From: Pyrinomonadaceae bacterium
GTDB lineage: Bacteria; Acidobacteriota; Blastocatellia; Pyrinomonadales; Pyrinomonadaceae
NCBI GenBank assembly: GCA_026786155.1
Contig: JAJAYR010000109.1
Span: 1-17,798, forward strand
Direction of reading: 5' to 3'
DNA length: 17,798 bases
In this document: positions 1 to 7,457 of the stretch, piece by piece
Numbering within the stretch: the stretch's first letter is position 1
Layout: the number at the start of each line of letters is the position of its first letter
Notes under the pieces: model-generated
The model's database searches: none
What the model was told of the DNA's origin: nothing
The model's input: only the letters and a program-made list of their open reading frames with translations
Position numbers and translations under genes: made by a program

Positions 1-25
1 AAATTCGTAAGTCGTAATTAAATTT

Positions 26-298
26 ATGCCGCAGCTAATTGTCAAAACCGCCGACCGACCGACCGACAAAGTTTTTTTGTCGCGTTTGCGAACTACCATC
101 GGACGTTCCGCCCGCAGCGACGTTTGTATTCCCGACGCTTTCGCTTCGCGTCTGCACGCCGAAGTGCTGAAGGAAGGCGACGCTTTCTGGCTTCAGGATT
201 TAGGTTCGGCGAACGGCACACGCTACAACGGTGCAGTCGTTTCGTCGCTGCCGATTCCGCTGACTTCCGGCGGTGAAATTCAAATCGGCGAAACCTAG
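26..298 (+). CDS. FHA domain, N-terminal part of an FHA-GAF-PP2C protein split by an in-frame TAG
   Basis: This 90-residue frame is a nearly complete forkhead-associated domain, which binds phosphothreonine peptides. The hallmarks are visible: GRS near residue 27, SRLHAE near 41-46 and LGSANGT near 59-65. It stops at TAG 296-298 exactly where the last FHA strand should continue. The same frame reads on after the TAG as IIFEDERLRANKNS and a Thr/Ser-rich linker into the GAF-PP2C frame starting at 416. No ATG, GTG or TTG lies in frame between the stop and 416. I therefore read 26-1684 as one gene of 553 codons with a nonsense codon at position 91. It may be a pseudogene, an assembly error or a read-through gene. 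The start lies close to the window edge, with no clear Shine-Dalgarno sequence, so an upstream operon partner cannot be excluded. Confidence 0.8.
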   Translation: MPQLIVKTADRPTDKVFLSRLRTTIGRSARSDVCIPDAFASRLHAEVLKEGDAFWLQDLGSANGTRYNGAVVSSLPIPLTSGGEIQIGET

Positions 299-415
299 AT
301 TATTTTTGAAGACGAACGGCTGCGGGCGAATAAAAACTCGACGCTCATCGCCGACAATACGGAAGCCCTCGACCCTTCACAGACGATTGCTTTTAATCGA
401 AATACCAATCCGACG

Positions 416-1684
416 ATGGAAATTTTGGGTTCGCAATTTTCGACGCGCACGGAATTGCTGGCTTTAATCAGCAAAGTCGGCGTGGCTCTGCTTTCCTCAA
501 GCGGTTTGGACGAAACGCTCGATCAAGTCGCCACTCTGGTTTTTGAAGCTGTTCCGACCGAACGATGCGTGATTATGCTGCGCGACGAAACGGCGGAAGA
601 CGGAATGAAAATCACGGTGGCGCGGGTGCGCGGCAAGGAGGAAAGAATCGAAGAAGTCCGCATCAGCCGCACGGTAATGGACGAAGTGATTAAAAAAGGC
701 AACTCCGTGCTGACTTCCGATGCCCAGAGCGACCCGCGATACGCCAGTCAAACGATGATGCTTTTGGGCATTCGCTCGGTTTTAGCCGTGCCGTTGAGCG
801 TCGGCGATAACGAAGTTTTCGGAATTATCTACGCCGATTCGCCGACCGACAAAGCGACTTTTTCCGAAGAACATTTGAGTATTTTGACGACGCTCGCCTC
901 CGTCGCGGCGATTCGCGTGGAAAATGCCAAACTGCTCGAAGAACGCTTTGAAAAGGAAAGAATCAAACGCGAACTCGAACTGGCGACGGAAATTCAGCAG
1001 CGGTTTCAGCCGTCCGCGCCGCCGCTGGTGGACGGTTACGAATTTCAGGGAATTTCTTTTTCGTGCTATGAAATCGGCGGCGATTATTATGATTTTATTC
1101 CGACCGGCGACGGCAAAATGCTGATTGCGCTCGGCGACGTTTCGGGCAAGGGAACTGCCGCCGCGCTTTTGATGTCGAGTCTCCACGCCGCCATTCACGG
1201 ACAGGTTGCTGCCAAAACCTCTCTGCATCAAACGGTTGTCTCGGTCAACGAATATCTCGCCGAAAACACGCCGACCAATCGCTTCGTCACGCTTTTCATC
1301 GCCGAACTCGACCCGTCAACGGGCGTTTTAAATTACATCAACGCCGGACACAATCCGCCGCTCATCGGACACACCGACGGCACGGTCAAACTGCTCGAAG
1401 CGGGCGGCTTTCCGCTCGGAATTCTGCCGACGGCGGAATTTGAAGTCGGACAAGCCAAATTAGAACCGAACGAGGCTTTGGTTATTTATTCGGACGGCGT
1501 TTCGGAAGCGAATAATTTGAAGGGCGATGAATTCGGAATGGAAAGATTAACGCAGGTGGTCAGTAAAAATTTGAAAGCGTCGGCAGCCGGATTGCGCGAT
1601 AAAGTCGAATCCGCGCTTTCCGCCTTTACGCAAACCGCGCCCGCCAATGATGATATAACGCTCGTAATTGTTAAAAGAAAATAG
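416..1684 (+). CDS. GAF domain plus SpoIIE/RsbU-type PP2C serine phosphatase (C-terminal part of split gene)
   Basis: The 422-residue product has a GAF sensory domain (about residues 20-165), a helical linker with the EIQQRFQP motif typical of RsbU-like proteins, and a PP2C-type phosphatase domain (about 200-422). The metal-binding motifs look intact: GGDYYDF, GDVSGKGTAAALL, NAGHNPPL, YSDGVSEA and NDDITLVI. Such proteins dephosphorylate serine residues, commonly on anti-anti-sigma factors, in response to signals sensed by GAF and FHA. The partner is not in this window. The ATG at 416 is the first start after the TAG at 296-298, but it lies inside the linker and lacks a good ribosome-binding site. 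It is probably not the native start; that is the ATG at 26. The stop (TAG 1682-1684) is only four bases from the convergent epimerase gene. Confidence 0.9.
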   Translation: MEILGSQFSTRTELLALISKVGVALLSSSGLDETLDQVATLVFEAVPTERCVIMLRDETAEDGMKITVARVRGKEERIEEVRISRTVMDEVIKKGNSVLTSDAQSDPRYASQTMMLLGIRSVLAVPLSVGDNEVFGIIYADSPTDKATFSEEHLSILTTLASVAAIRVENAKLLEERFEKERIKRELELATEIQQRFQPSAPPLVDGYEFQGISFSCYEIGGDYYDFIPTGDGKMLIALGDVSGKGTAAALLMSSLHAAIHGQVAAKTSLHQTVVSVNEYLAENTPTNRFVTLFIAELDPSTGVLNYINAGHNPPLIGHTDGTVKLLEAGGFPLGILPTAEFEVGQAKLEPNEALVIYSDGVSEANNLKGDEFGMERLTQVVSKNLKASAAGLRDKVESALSAFTQTAPANDDITLVIVKRK

Positions 1685-1688
1685 TTTG

Positions 1689-2663
1689 CTAAACCGAACT
1701 CGCCATTTGTTTGGCGAAACGACTGGCTTTCCACCAATCAATCGTCTTTATCAAACCTTCTTCCAAACCGGCGAGTTTTTCGTAGCCGAGCCATTCGATT
1801 GCCCGTCGGTTGTCGGCTTGAGAATGTTTGACATCGCCTTTTCTTTCGGGCTGATATTCGGCGGAAACAGCTTCCTTGCCCGTGATTTTCTTTAAAACTT
1901 CCAGCAATTCATTCAAAGAAATCCGCTCGCTGTTGGCGACGTTCATCACTTCTCCGATGCCTTTCGAGGTCTGCGCGGCTTTGATATTCGCGTCAACGAC
2001 ATTGGCGATATAAGTGAAATCTCTGGTCGTTTCGCCGTCGCCGTAAATAATCGGAGTCTTATTCGCCATCAGCGCGTCCACGAAACGCGAGATAACGCCC
2101 GAATACTGCGACGCGGGATTTTGGCGCGGACCGAAAACATTAAAATAGCGCAGGCAAAGCGTTTCCAAACCATAGACACTGGTAAAAACCTGACAATAAT
2201 ACTCGCCCATCAACTTGGCGGCGGCATACGGCGAGAGCGGTTCGGGGCGCATCGTTTCGATTTTCGGCAGCGTTTCCTGATCGCCGTAGGCAGAACTCGA
2301 AGCGGCATAAACGACGCGCTTGACGTTATTTTCCCTAGCTTTCAGCAACAAATTGAAAGTGCCGTTGACGCAGGCTTGATGAGTTTCCAGAGGATTTTCA
2401 ACCGAACGGGGAACGGACGGCAGCGCGGCTTGATGAAAAATTATTTCGACATTTTCGACCGCTTGTGCGAGCTTTGCGTCATCATTTAAATCGCCTTCGA
2501 TAAAATCGAAATCGCCGTTTATTTCTTCCAGATTTTCACGAAAGCCGGTAACGAAATTATCTAAAATTACGACTTTCGCGCCTTGTTTTATTAACTCGTC
2601 AGCCAGATTTGAACCGATAAATCCCGCGCCGCCGGTTACAAGAACTTTATTTGTCAGTGCCAT
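1689..2663 (-). CDS. NAD-dependent nucleotide-sugar epimerase (GalE/WbpP-like SDR)
   Basis: This is an extended short-chain dehydrogenase/reductase of 324 residues. The Rossmann motif GGAGFIGS is at 11-18, the catalytic serine lies in SSSAYG (122-127) and the YxxxK pair is Tyr146/Lys150. The LRYFNVFGPRQNP and GDGETTRDFTYI stretches are typical of UDP-hexose or UDP-N-acetylhexosamine 4-epimerases, including WbpP. The frame is open to 2702, but I prefer the start at 2661-2663: MALTNKVLVTGG fits the family and the extra 13 residues do not. The gene lies 112 bp downstream of the UDP-glucose dehydrogenase on the same strand. This suggests the two make a UDP-uronic acid pair, such as UDP-galacturonate, for surface polysaccharide. 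The exact substrate cannot be read from the sequence. Confidence 0.93.
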   Translation of the reverse strand: MALTNKVLVTGGAGFIGSNLADELIKQGAKVVILDNFVTGFRENLEEINGDFDFIEGDLNDDAKLAQAVENVEIIFHQAALPSVPRSVENPLETHQACVNGTFNLLLKARENNVKRVVYAASSSAYGDQETLPKIETMRPEPLSPYAAAKLMGEYYCQVFTSVYGLETLCLRYFNVFGPRQNPASQYSGVISRFVDALMANKTPIIYGDGETTRDFTYIANVVDANIKAAQTSKGIGEVMNVANSERISLNELLEVLKKITGKEAVSAEYQPERKGDVKHSQADNRRAIEWLGYEKLAGLEEGLIKTIDWWKASRFAKQMASSV

Positions 2664-2718
2664 AAATTTTTCCAGAAAGCAAAAGAAACCACAGATTATC
2701 ACAGATTCGGAAAGTTAA

Positions 2719-2755
2719 AAAAGATGAAGAACAAAAAATTTGTTCTTCATCTTTT
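2719..2755 (-). terminator. Perfect 17-bp hairpin between ugd and the epimerase gene
   Basis: Arms 2719-2735 and 2739-2755 are perfectly complementary with a 3-nt loop, 20 bp after the ugd stop. In the minus direction the stem ends in a run of T. The stem is AT-rich, so termination may be partial and could lower epimerase expression relative to ugd. A role as a processing or stability element is equally possible. Confidence 0.5.
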
Positions 2756-2775
2756 CTATCCGTCATCGTTAAAAA

Positions 2776-4074
2776 CTATCTTCCCACGCCGACGTATTCA
2801 AATCCCATTTCGCGCATATCTTTCGGCTCGTAAATGTTGCGAAGGTCAGCGATTTTCGGCGATTTCAAAAGTTGCTTGACTCTTTTCATATCCAATGCCC
2901 GGAACTGATTCCATTCGGTTACGATGACCAGAATATCGGCATCTTTGATGGCGTCATATTCGTCGGTCGCGTATTCGATGTCGGAAAGCAGATGTTTGGC
3001 TTCTTCCATCGCCACCGGGTCGTAAGCCTTGATTTTCGCGCCGCGCGTTTGCAGTTCGCGGATAATATCAGCCGCCGGAGATTCGCGCATATCGTCGGTT
3101 TCGGGTTTGAACGAAAGTCCGAGAACGCCGATTTGCTTGCCGTCTATCGTGCCGAGAAGTTTTTCGATTTTCGGAATCATCGCCTGCCGCTGAAATTCAT
3201 TGGCTTTGATCACCGCGTCCACCACCGAAGTTTCGACATCGTATTTGTCGCCGACTTTGGTAAAGGCGCGGGTGTCTTTCGGAAAACACGAACCGCCGTA
3301 ACCCGGACCGGGATGCAGAAATTTGCGTCCGATGCGATTATCCATTCCCATTCCGCGGGCGACATCGTGAACGTCGCAGCCGATGGCATCGCACAAATTA
3401 GCGATTTCGTTGATGAAGGTGATTTTTGTCGCCAAGAAAGCGTTCGCCGCGTATTTGATAAGTTCGGCGGCTTCGAGCGAGGTAATGACAACCGGCGTTT
3501 CAATCAAATAAAGCGGGCGATAAAGGTCTTTCATAATCGCAATCGCATCCGGTTCGTTACTGCCGACAACGACTCTATCGGGACGCATAAAATCGTCAAT
3601 TGCCGCGCCTTCGCGTAGAAATTCGGGATTTGACGCGACACCGAAATTCGTCTTTGTCGTTTGATTTTCCGCCACAAATTCCCGCAGCCATCTACCTGTC
3701 CCGACCGGAACGGTTGATTTCGTCACTAAAACTTTATAGCCGTTCATTGCCTCGGCAATATCTTTCGCCGCCTGCTGATAATAACTCATATCGGGCGAGC
3801 CGTCCTCTTTCGGCGGCGTTCCAACCGCCAAAAAAACTACTAACGCCTGCTCGACGGCAGACTTAATATCGGTTGTAAAATGAAGTCTGCCCGCTTTTGA
3901 ATTTCGTTCGACAATCTGGTCTAAGCCCGGTTCATAAATCGGAATAATGCCGTCGTTAAGACGGTCAATTTTTCCTTTATCAACATCCACACAGGTAACT
4001 TCAACGCCGAATTCGGCAAAGCACGCTCCCGTTACCAATCCGACATAACCTGTTCCAATAACTGCAATGTGCAT
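2776..4074 (-). CDS. ugd: UDP-glucose 6-dehydrogenase
   Basis: The enzyme oxidises UDP-glucose to UDP-glucuronate with two NAD+ in the cytoplasm. The 432-residue length is normal. The N-terminal NAD-binding motif GTGYVGLVTG, the central dimerisation domain with the NPEFLREG motif, and the C-terminal UDP-binding domain (GLSFKPETDDMRESPA) are all present. The catalytic cysteine is Cys263 in GGSCFPKDTRAF. A WbpO-type UDP-N-acetyl-hexosamine dehydrogenase is less likely because the motifs match TuaD/Ugd better. The following epimerase on the same strand suggests a polysaccharide precursor role. The ATG at 4072-4074 directly starts the Rossmann strand; no clear Shine-Dalgarno precedes it. Confidence 0.95.
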   Translation of the reverse strand: MHIAVIGTGYVGLVTGACFAEFGVEVTCVDVDKGKIDRLNDGIIPIYEPGLDQIVERNSKAGRLHFTTDIKSAVEQALVVFLAVGTPPKEDGSPDMSYYQQAAKDIAEAMNGYKVLVTKSTVPVGTGRWLREFVAENQTTKTNFGVASNPEFLREGAAIDDFMRPDRVVVGSNEPDAIAIMKDLYRPLYLIETPVVITSLEAAELIKYAANAFLATKITFINEIANLCDAIGCDVHDVARGMGMDNRIGRKFLHPGPGYGGSCFPKDTRAFTKVGDKYDVETSVVDAVIKANEFQRQAMIPKIEKLLGTIDGKQIGVLGLSFKPETDDMRESPAADIIRELQTRGAKIKAYDPVAMEEAKHLLSDIEYATDEYDAIKDADILVIVTEWNQFRALDMKRVKQLLKSPKIADLRNIYEPKDMREMGFEYVGVGR

Positions 4075-4129
4075 AATAAAAAGTTAAATCAAGTTTATTT
4101 TGTTCAATAATTCACAAACTAAGACAAAT

Positions 4130-4166
4130 TTTTACGGGTCATACTAAAAAAATATGACCCGTAAAA
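4130..4166 (-). terminator. 14-bp perfect hairpin downstream of the second FecR gene
   Basis: Arms 4130-4143 and 4153-4166 are perfectly complementary, with a GC-richer core (acgggtca) and a 9-nt loop. It lies 57 bp past the stop of the FecR gene and 55 bp before the ugd start. It probably ends FecR transcription and separates it from ugd. The T-rich tail is short on either strand, so direction is uncertain. Confidence 0.5.
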
Positions 4167-4223
4167 GTTTCTTACGCCAAGTTCCCATTCGTATAAATAT
4201 AAATGTGAACTATCCGTTAAGTT

Positions 4224-4961
4224 TTAGCGAGAAGGACTAACAATGATGGCACCGCCGCCGACTTCCGTCGGGTTGTCCGAACCCAAGAAAACCGCCGCTC
4301 CGACCGCACCGGCAGCCGCCAGCAAAATCGCGGCGATAGCACCGGCACCTAAACCGGCAGTCGCCACCGGCGCGGCACTTCCGGGACGCAGACACGGTTT
4401 GCAGCCGGTTTGCGACGGATTACCGAACGTCGTGTCGGTTCCGGCGGCAACCTGTTTATCGGTTGAACCGTTTCTTAAAGTAACCAATCCGCTGGTCGTT
4501 TCGACGTAAGTTTGAGCGCAGCGGTCTTCATCGCCGCAGCCGACATCAACGCCGAAGACGTTGGCTTGACCGGCATCCGCGATGATGGTGGCATTTCTGG
4601 TAGTAATCGTCGTTCCGACACCGGCGGCGTTGGAAACGCGAACTTTTCCCGCCGTGAGCATTCCTACGATACTATTATCGGTGAACCGCAGCGTCGCTGA
4701 CGAATCGGAAAGAATTTCAACTCTTCCGTTTTTGCCTAAGCTGACAATAGCGGACGAATTGGCTCCGGTAACAATGGTGCTGCCGGAAGTTAAAGTAGAA
4801 TTGGAAACAACCGCTTGCCCGTTGACGGAAACTTGTCCGGTAACGGTAATTTCACCCATCACATCGCCTGGAGCGGCAAGTGCAATCATCGAAAAAGCAC
4901 TCCAAACGGCAACGGCGGTCAACAATGTTAAAGATTTACGAATCAATTTTGTGCCGAGCAT
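4224..4961 (-). CDS. Secreted or membrane FecR-domain protein with C-terminal membrane helix (paralogue B)
   Basis: The 245-residue product starts with a basic stretch and hydrophobic helix (LTLLTAVAVWSAFSMIALAA) that looks like a signal peptide. A FecR-like beta domain follows at about residues 30-165 (TLTSGSTIVTGANSSAIVSL, VEILSDSSATLRF, GMLTAGKVRVS). A second hydrophobic helix rich in Ala and Gly (about 205-227) is followed by a tail ending VGGGAIIVSPSR. FecR proper is a sigma-factor regulator, but these small stand-alone forms have no adjacent ECF sigma gene here and their role is unknown. Four cysteines occur as CGDEDRC and CKPC, absent from the paralogue; a disulfide or metal site is possible. 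The start at 4959-4961 is fixed by a strong AGGAGGAG nine bases upstream; the longer reading from 4985 would translate the Shine-Dalgarno itself. Confidence 0.85.
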   Translation of the reverse strand: MLGTKLIRKSLTLLTAVAVWSAFSMIALAAPGDVMGEITVTGQVSVNGQAVVSNSTLTSGSTIVTGANSSAIVSLGKNGRVEILSDSSATLRFTDNSIVGMLTAGKVRVSNAAGVGTTITTRNATIIADAGQANVFGVDVGCGDEDRCAQTYVETTSGLVTLRNGSTDKQVAAGTDTTFGNPSQTGCKPCLRPGSAAPVATAGLGAGAIAAILLAAAGAVGAAVFLGSDNPTEVGGGAIIVSPSR

Positions 4962-4970
4962 TATATTAAA

Positions 4971-4978
4971 CTCCTCCT
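4971..4978 (-). promoter_or_regulatory. Strong Shine-Dalgarno for FecR paralogue B
   Basis: The minus strand reads AGGAGGAG, nine bases before the ATG at 4961. It decides the start codon over the upstream ATG at 4985. Confidence 0.8.
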
Positions 4979-5015
4979 GTATCAAACCTTATAAAAAGTA
5001 ATAAACCTTTCTCAG

Positions 5016-5043
5016 TTTATAATTTAAAAGTTAAATCATTCAA
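5016..5043 (-). promoter_or_regulatory. Putative sigma70-type promoter for FecR paralogue B
   Basis: On the minus strand TTGAAT (5038-5043) is followed after 16 bases by TATAAA (5016-5021). The start site would fall near 5009, giving a leader of about 48 nt with the strong ribosome-binding site. The surrounding DNA is AT-rich, so chance matches are possible. No terminator is obvious between the two FecR genes, so read-through from paralogue A may add to expression. Confidence 0.45.
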
Positions 5044-5062
5044 GAAAGATTTTCAAAAAAAA

Positions 5063-5662
5063 TTAACGAGTCGGGCTAATTACCGTCGTGCCGCCGCCGA
5101 CGGTAACACGATTGTTATCGCTGGTCGCCGCGATGATGATACCGGCAGCCGCGCCGCCGAGAATCAATGCCCAGACTACCCAGCCGCTGCCGCCACCGCC
5201 CGTGGTATCGTCATCCTGAGCTTTTCCGGTTGCTGTCGCCGAATCACCGCTGTTAAGTGTGGCGATTGTGCCGTTAGCTGTTTTGATATTAACCGTCTCG
5301 GCAGAATTCAAAACAGTAATTTGACCGGCAGATAAATCGCCGCTAATGACTTTTTCGTCAAAAGACAAAACCAAAATCGTATTCGGAGCGAGTTCGATTT
5401 TGCCGGATTTTCCCAAATTGATAACTGCGCCGACGTTTTCCGGCGTGGCAATCGTGCTGGACGAAAAGATTGAGCGACCGTTTTGAGCAGTTTCGCCGTT
5501 AACTTTGACAAACGATGTTTCACCGTTGGCATTTTTACCTGAAATGGTCAGTTCTCCGGCAATTCTTTCTGAATTTGCCAGAGCAAACATTGAGCCGGTT
5601 GCGAGTATGGCAACCACCAAGCACGTTGAAAGTGCCTTCCGAATCCATAAATTGCTATTCAT
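5063..5662 (-). CDS. Secreted or membrane FecR-domain protein with C-terminal membrane helix (paralogue A)
   Basis: The 199-residue product has a signal-peptide-like N-terminus (basic WIRKALS, then a hydrophobic run ending in ALANSE). A FecR-like domain follows at about 30-140 (IFSSSTIATPENVGAVINL, IELAPNTILVLSFDE, GDLSAGQITVLN). Next come an Asp/Gly linker, one hydrophobic helix (WVVWALILGGAAAGIIIAAT) and a tail ending VGGGTTVISPTR. The domain order and tail match paralogue B downstream, so they are duplicates. Paralogue A is shorter and lacks the cysteines. The frame is open to 5761, but the start at 5660-5662 has GAGGAG at 5667-5672 and begins directly before the signal peptide. The function is not known; a structural or sensing role in the envelope is a guess. 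Confidence 0.83.
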   Translation of the reverse strand: MNSNLWIRKALSTCLVVAILATGSMFALANSERIAGELTISGKNANGETSFVKVNGETAQNGRSIFSSSTIATPENVGAVINLGKSGKIELAPNTILVLSFDEKVISGDLSAGQITVLNSAETVNIKTANGTIATLNSGDSATATGKAQDDDTTGGGGSGWVVWALILGGAAAGIIIAATSDNNRVTVGGGTTVISPTR

Positions 5663-5699
5663 ATTTCTCCTCTTGTATCGCGTTGAATCAATAATTTCA

Positions 5700-5788
5700 A
5701 AAATCAAGCCTTTGAATTTTTTACACGAATTACGATTTAATGTCAATAAAATCTCGGTCATAAACGGAAGAATTCAAAGGTTGATTTT
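5700..5788. repeat. Inverted repeat flanking the FecR A promoter
   Basis: The left arm 5700-5718 and right arm 5771-5788 pair over 18 bases with one unpaired G in the left arm (cctttgaatt against aattcaaagg, extended by aaaatcaa against ttgatttt). The 52-base interval contains the -35 and -10 elements. It could be a two-site operator or an mRNA structure; the sequence does not decide. Confidence 0.55.
5718..5746 (-). promoter_or_regulatory. Putative sigma70-type promoter for FecR paralogue A
   Basis: On the minus strand a perfect TTGACA (5741-5746) is followed after 17 bases by TAAAAA (5718-5723). The predicted start near 5711 gives a leader of about 50 nt. The promoter lies inside the loop of the inverted repeat described separately, so repeat-bound regulators could control it. 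Confidence 0.5.
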
Positions 5789-5980
5789 AATTAGGCTGGC
5801 AAACTTTCGCAAAACCTAAAAGTCATTTACTTTATAACATATTTTCCGAACTGATTTAAAGTTTCATTTGCAGGAAATTTTACGTCGAAAATTTGGTATC
5901 CTTAAATTTTTATGTCAGATACGATTTCAGACACCTGATTTCAAGGTCAAAAGAGAGAGTTTTATTTTTCAAAAGCAAAA

Positions 5981-6940
5981 ATGAACAGAGAAATTGTATT
6001 GTCAGCGGACTTGGGCGGCACGAATTTACGAGTGGCGGCGGTTGACCGAGACGGAAGTATTTTGTTTCGCACCAAACGCGAAACTCCGCGCACCGAAGAC
6101 GCTCAGGAAATTCTATGCTTAATTACCGATGAGGCAGAAAAATGTCGGCGGGCGGTCGAATCGGCGGGAAAAGTCTTGGGAATCGGGGCGGTCGTGCCGG
6201 GAACGGTTAATGCGGCGGAAGGAATCGTTTTAAAAGCTCCGAACGTCGCGGCGTTAAACGAATTTGGAATCGGCGGCGAAATCGGGAAAAGATTGAATCT
6301 CCCGTGTTTTTTGGAGAATGACGCGAACGCGGCGGCAATCGGGGAAAGTTGGTGCGGAGCTTCAAAAGGCTTTCAGAATTCGATTTGCGTAACGCTCGGC
6401 ACGGGCGTGGGCGGCGGAATTATCATTGACGGGAAAATTTTGCGCGGCATTGACGGAACTGCCGGAGAAGTCGGACATATCTGCGTCGAACCGTTCGGTG
6501 CGCCCTGCGGCTGCGGTTCGCGCGGCTGCGTCGAGCAGTATTCTTCCGCCTCCGCCGTCAAACGTCTCGCCTACGAGTTGGGCGAACAATTTCCCGATTC
6601 GCATCTGCTCAAAAATGCGAATCTGACCGCGCTGCAAATTTATCAGGCAGGCAAATCCGGCGACGCGCTCGCGCTCGAAGTTTTCCGGCAGCAAGGTTTT
6701 TATCTCGGCATTGCGCTGGCGGGTTTGATAAATACTCTCAACCCGGAAATTATCGTGATCGGCGGCGGCGCGGCGGCGGGCTGGGATTTATTTTTACCGT
6801 TTATTGAAAATGAAATAAAAAGCCGTGCTTATCGAGAACCGGCGAAACGTGCTAAAATCGTTCGCGCCGAGTTAGGTGACGACGCGGGAATTATGGGCGC
6901 GGCGCGGCTGGCTTTTGAAAACATTGCGGTTGTTAAATAA
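5981..6940 (+). CDS. ROK-family sugar kinase, probably glucokinase
   Basis: The 319-residue protein carries the ROK signature. The ATP-binding motif is DLGGTN (10-15), the catalytic base is Asp114 in ENDANAAA, and GTGVGGG follows. The zinc site is His166, Cys176, Cys178 and Cys183 in the GHx9CxCGxxGCxE pattern. No N-terminal helix-turn-helix is present, so it is a kinase and not a ROK repressor. It would phosphorylate glucose, or possibly N-acetylglucosamine or another hexose, with ATP in the cytoplasm. The ATG at 5981 starts directly before the first beta strand; upstream there is only a GA-rich stretch (agagagag) at a long distance. The small unknown gene follows 52 bp downstream. Confidence 0.92.
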   Translation: MNREIVLSADLGGTNLRVAAVDRDGSILFRTKRETPRTEDAQEILCLITDEAEKCRRAVESAGKVLGIGAVVPGTVNAAEGIVLKAPNVAALNEFGIGGEIGKRLNLPCFLENDANAAAIGESWCGASKGFQNSICVTLGTGVGGGIIIDGKILRGIDGTAGEVGHICVEPFGAPCGCGSRGCVEQYSSASAVKRLAYELGEQFPDSHLLKNANLTALQIYQAGKSGDALALEVFRQQGFYLGIALAGLINTLNPEIIVIGGGAAAGWDLFLPFIENEIKSRAYREPAKRAKIVRAELGDDAGIMGAARLAFENIAVVK

Positions 6941-6992
6941 AATTGACTTAAGTTCGGATTCGACTTTTGAAACCGGCGGCGAATTCTTAAAT

Positions 6993-7403
6993 ATGGACGT
7001 TTATCACAAAGTTTTATCGAAACTTTACGAAGCCACCGGCGGAAAAGATTCAGCAACCACCGATTTGAAAGATTTGGTCAAAAGCCAGGGGTTTTTGGGC
7101 AGTTACAACGACATTTTTCAAATGTTGAGCGGTCAGGGCTGGATTGCCGAAACGTCGAAACTCAACTTCGTTAAAATTACTCACTGGGGCGTAACCGAAG
7201 CCAAAAAGACGGGCGGCGACCAGCCGGATACGGCTCAAATACTAAAAAAGGAAGCGGCGCGAATCGCTTCCGAAACCAAACAGTTTTTGATTTTGCTGGA
7301 AGAATTTACCTCCAACACTTCAAAAGAAAATTTCGCGCAGTTGGAAAGAAAGTTTAACGAAATAAATTCGGCAATCGGCAAACTAAAAACGAGCATCGAA
7401 TAG
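6993..7403 (+). CDS. Unknown 136-residue protein, possible winged-helix-like N-terminus
   Basis: I do not recognise this protein. The N-terminal half alternates short helices and strands (LSKLYEATGG, LVKSQGFLGSYNDIFQMLSGQGWIAE, VKITHWGVTEAKK) in a way that resembles a winged-helix domain. The C-terminal half (about 85-136) is a charged helical stretch that may form a coiled coil. No signal peptide or membrane segment is seen. The frame is open back to 6876 inside the ROK gene, but the ATG at 6993 avoids that overlap and starts at MDVYHKVLSKLYEATGG. The rimP operon promoter lies just after it. Confidence 0.7.
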   Translation: MDVYHKVLSKLYEATGGKDSATTDLKDLVKSQGFLGSYNDIFQMLSGQGWIAETSKLNFVKITHWGVTEAKKTGGDQPDTAQILKKEAARIASETKQFLILLEEFTSNTSKENFAQLERKFNEINSAIGKLKTSIE

Positions 7404-7409
7404 ATTCGC

Positions 7410-7439
7410 TTGCCAACGGGCTTTAAATTCGTGTAAGAT
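7410..7439 (+). promoter_or_regulatory. Putative sigma70-type promoter of the rimP-nusA-infB operon
   Basis: TTGCCA (7410-7415, one mismatch to consensus) and TAAGAT (7434-7439) are 18 bases apart. Transcription would begin near 7446, just ahead of the leader hairpins, with about 65 nt before rimP. The position right after the preceding stop fits an operon promoter. Confidence 0.45.
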
Positions 7440-7457
7440 ATTCGTTTCCTGCGAGGC

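Larger units (their letters stand above)
5663..5980. other. Divergent intergenic region between FecR A and the ROK kinase
   Basis: This 318-bp AT-rich stretch holds the FecR A ribosome-binding site, promoter and inverted repeat in its left half. In the right half (5789-5980) I see no ORF, tRNA or strong hairpin. A promoter for the ROK kinase is expected here, but I found no convincing -35/-10 pair. Confidence 0.6.

Noticed and set aside
782..1231. Long open frame on the minus strand inside the GAF-PP2C gene
   Set aside because: It is antisense to a clearly conserved coding frame, has no ribosome-binding site, and its composition is an Arg/Phe-rich shadow typical of such frames.
2872..3618. 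248-codon open frame antisense to ugd
   Set aside because: It mirrors a well-conserved dehydrogenase, shows no recognisable domain and no start signal; it is a codon-usage shadow.
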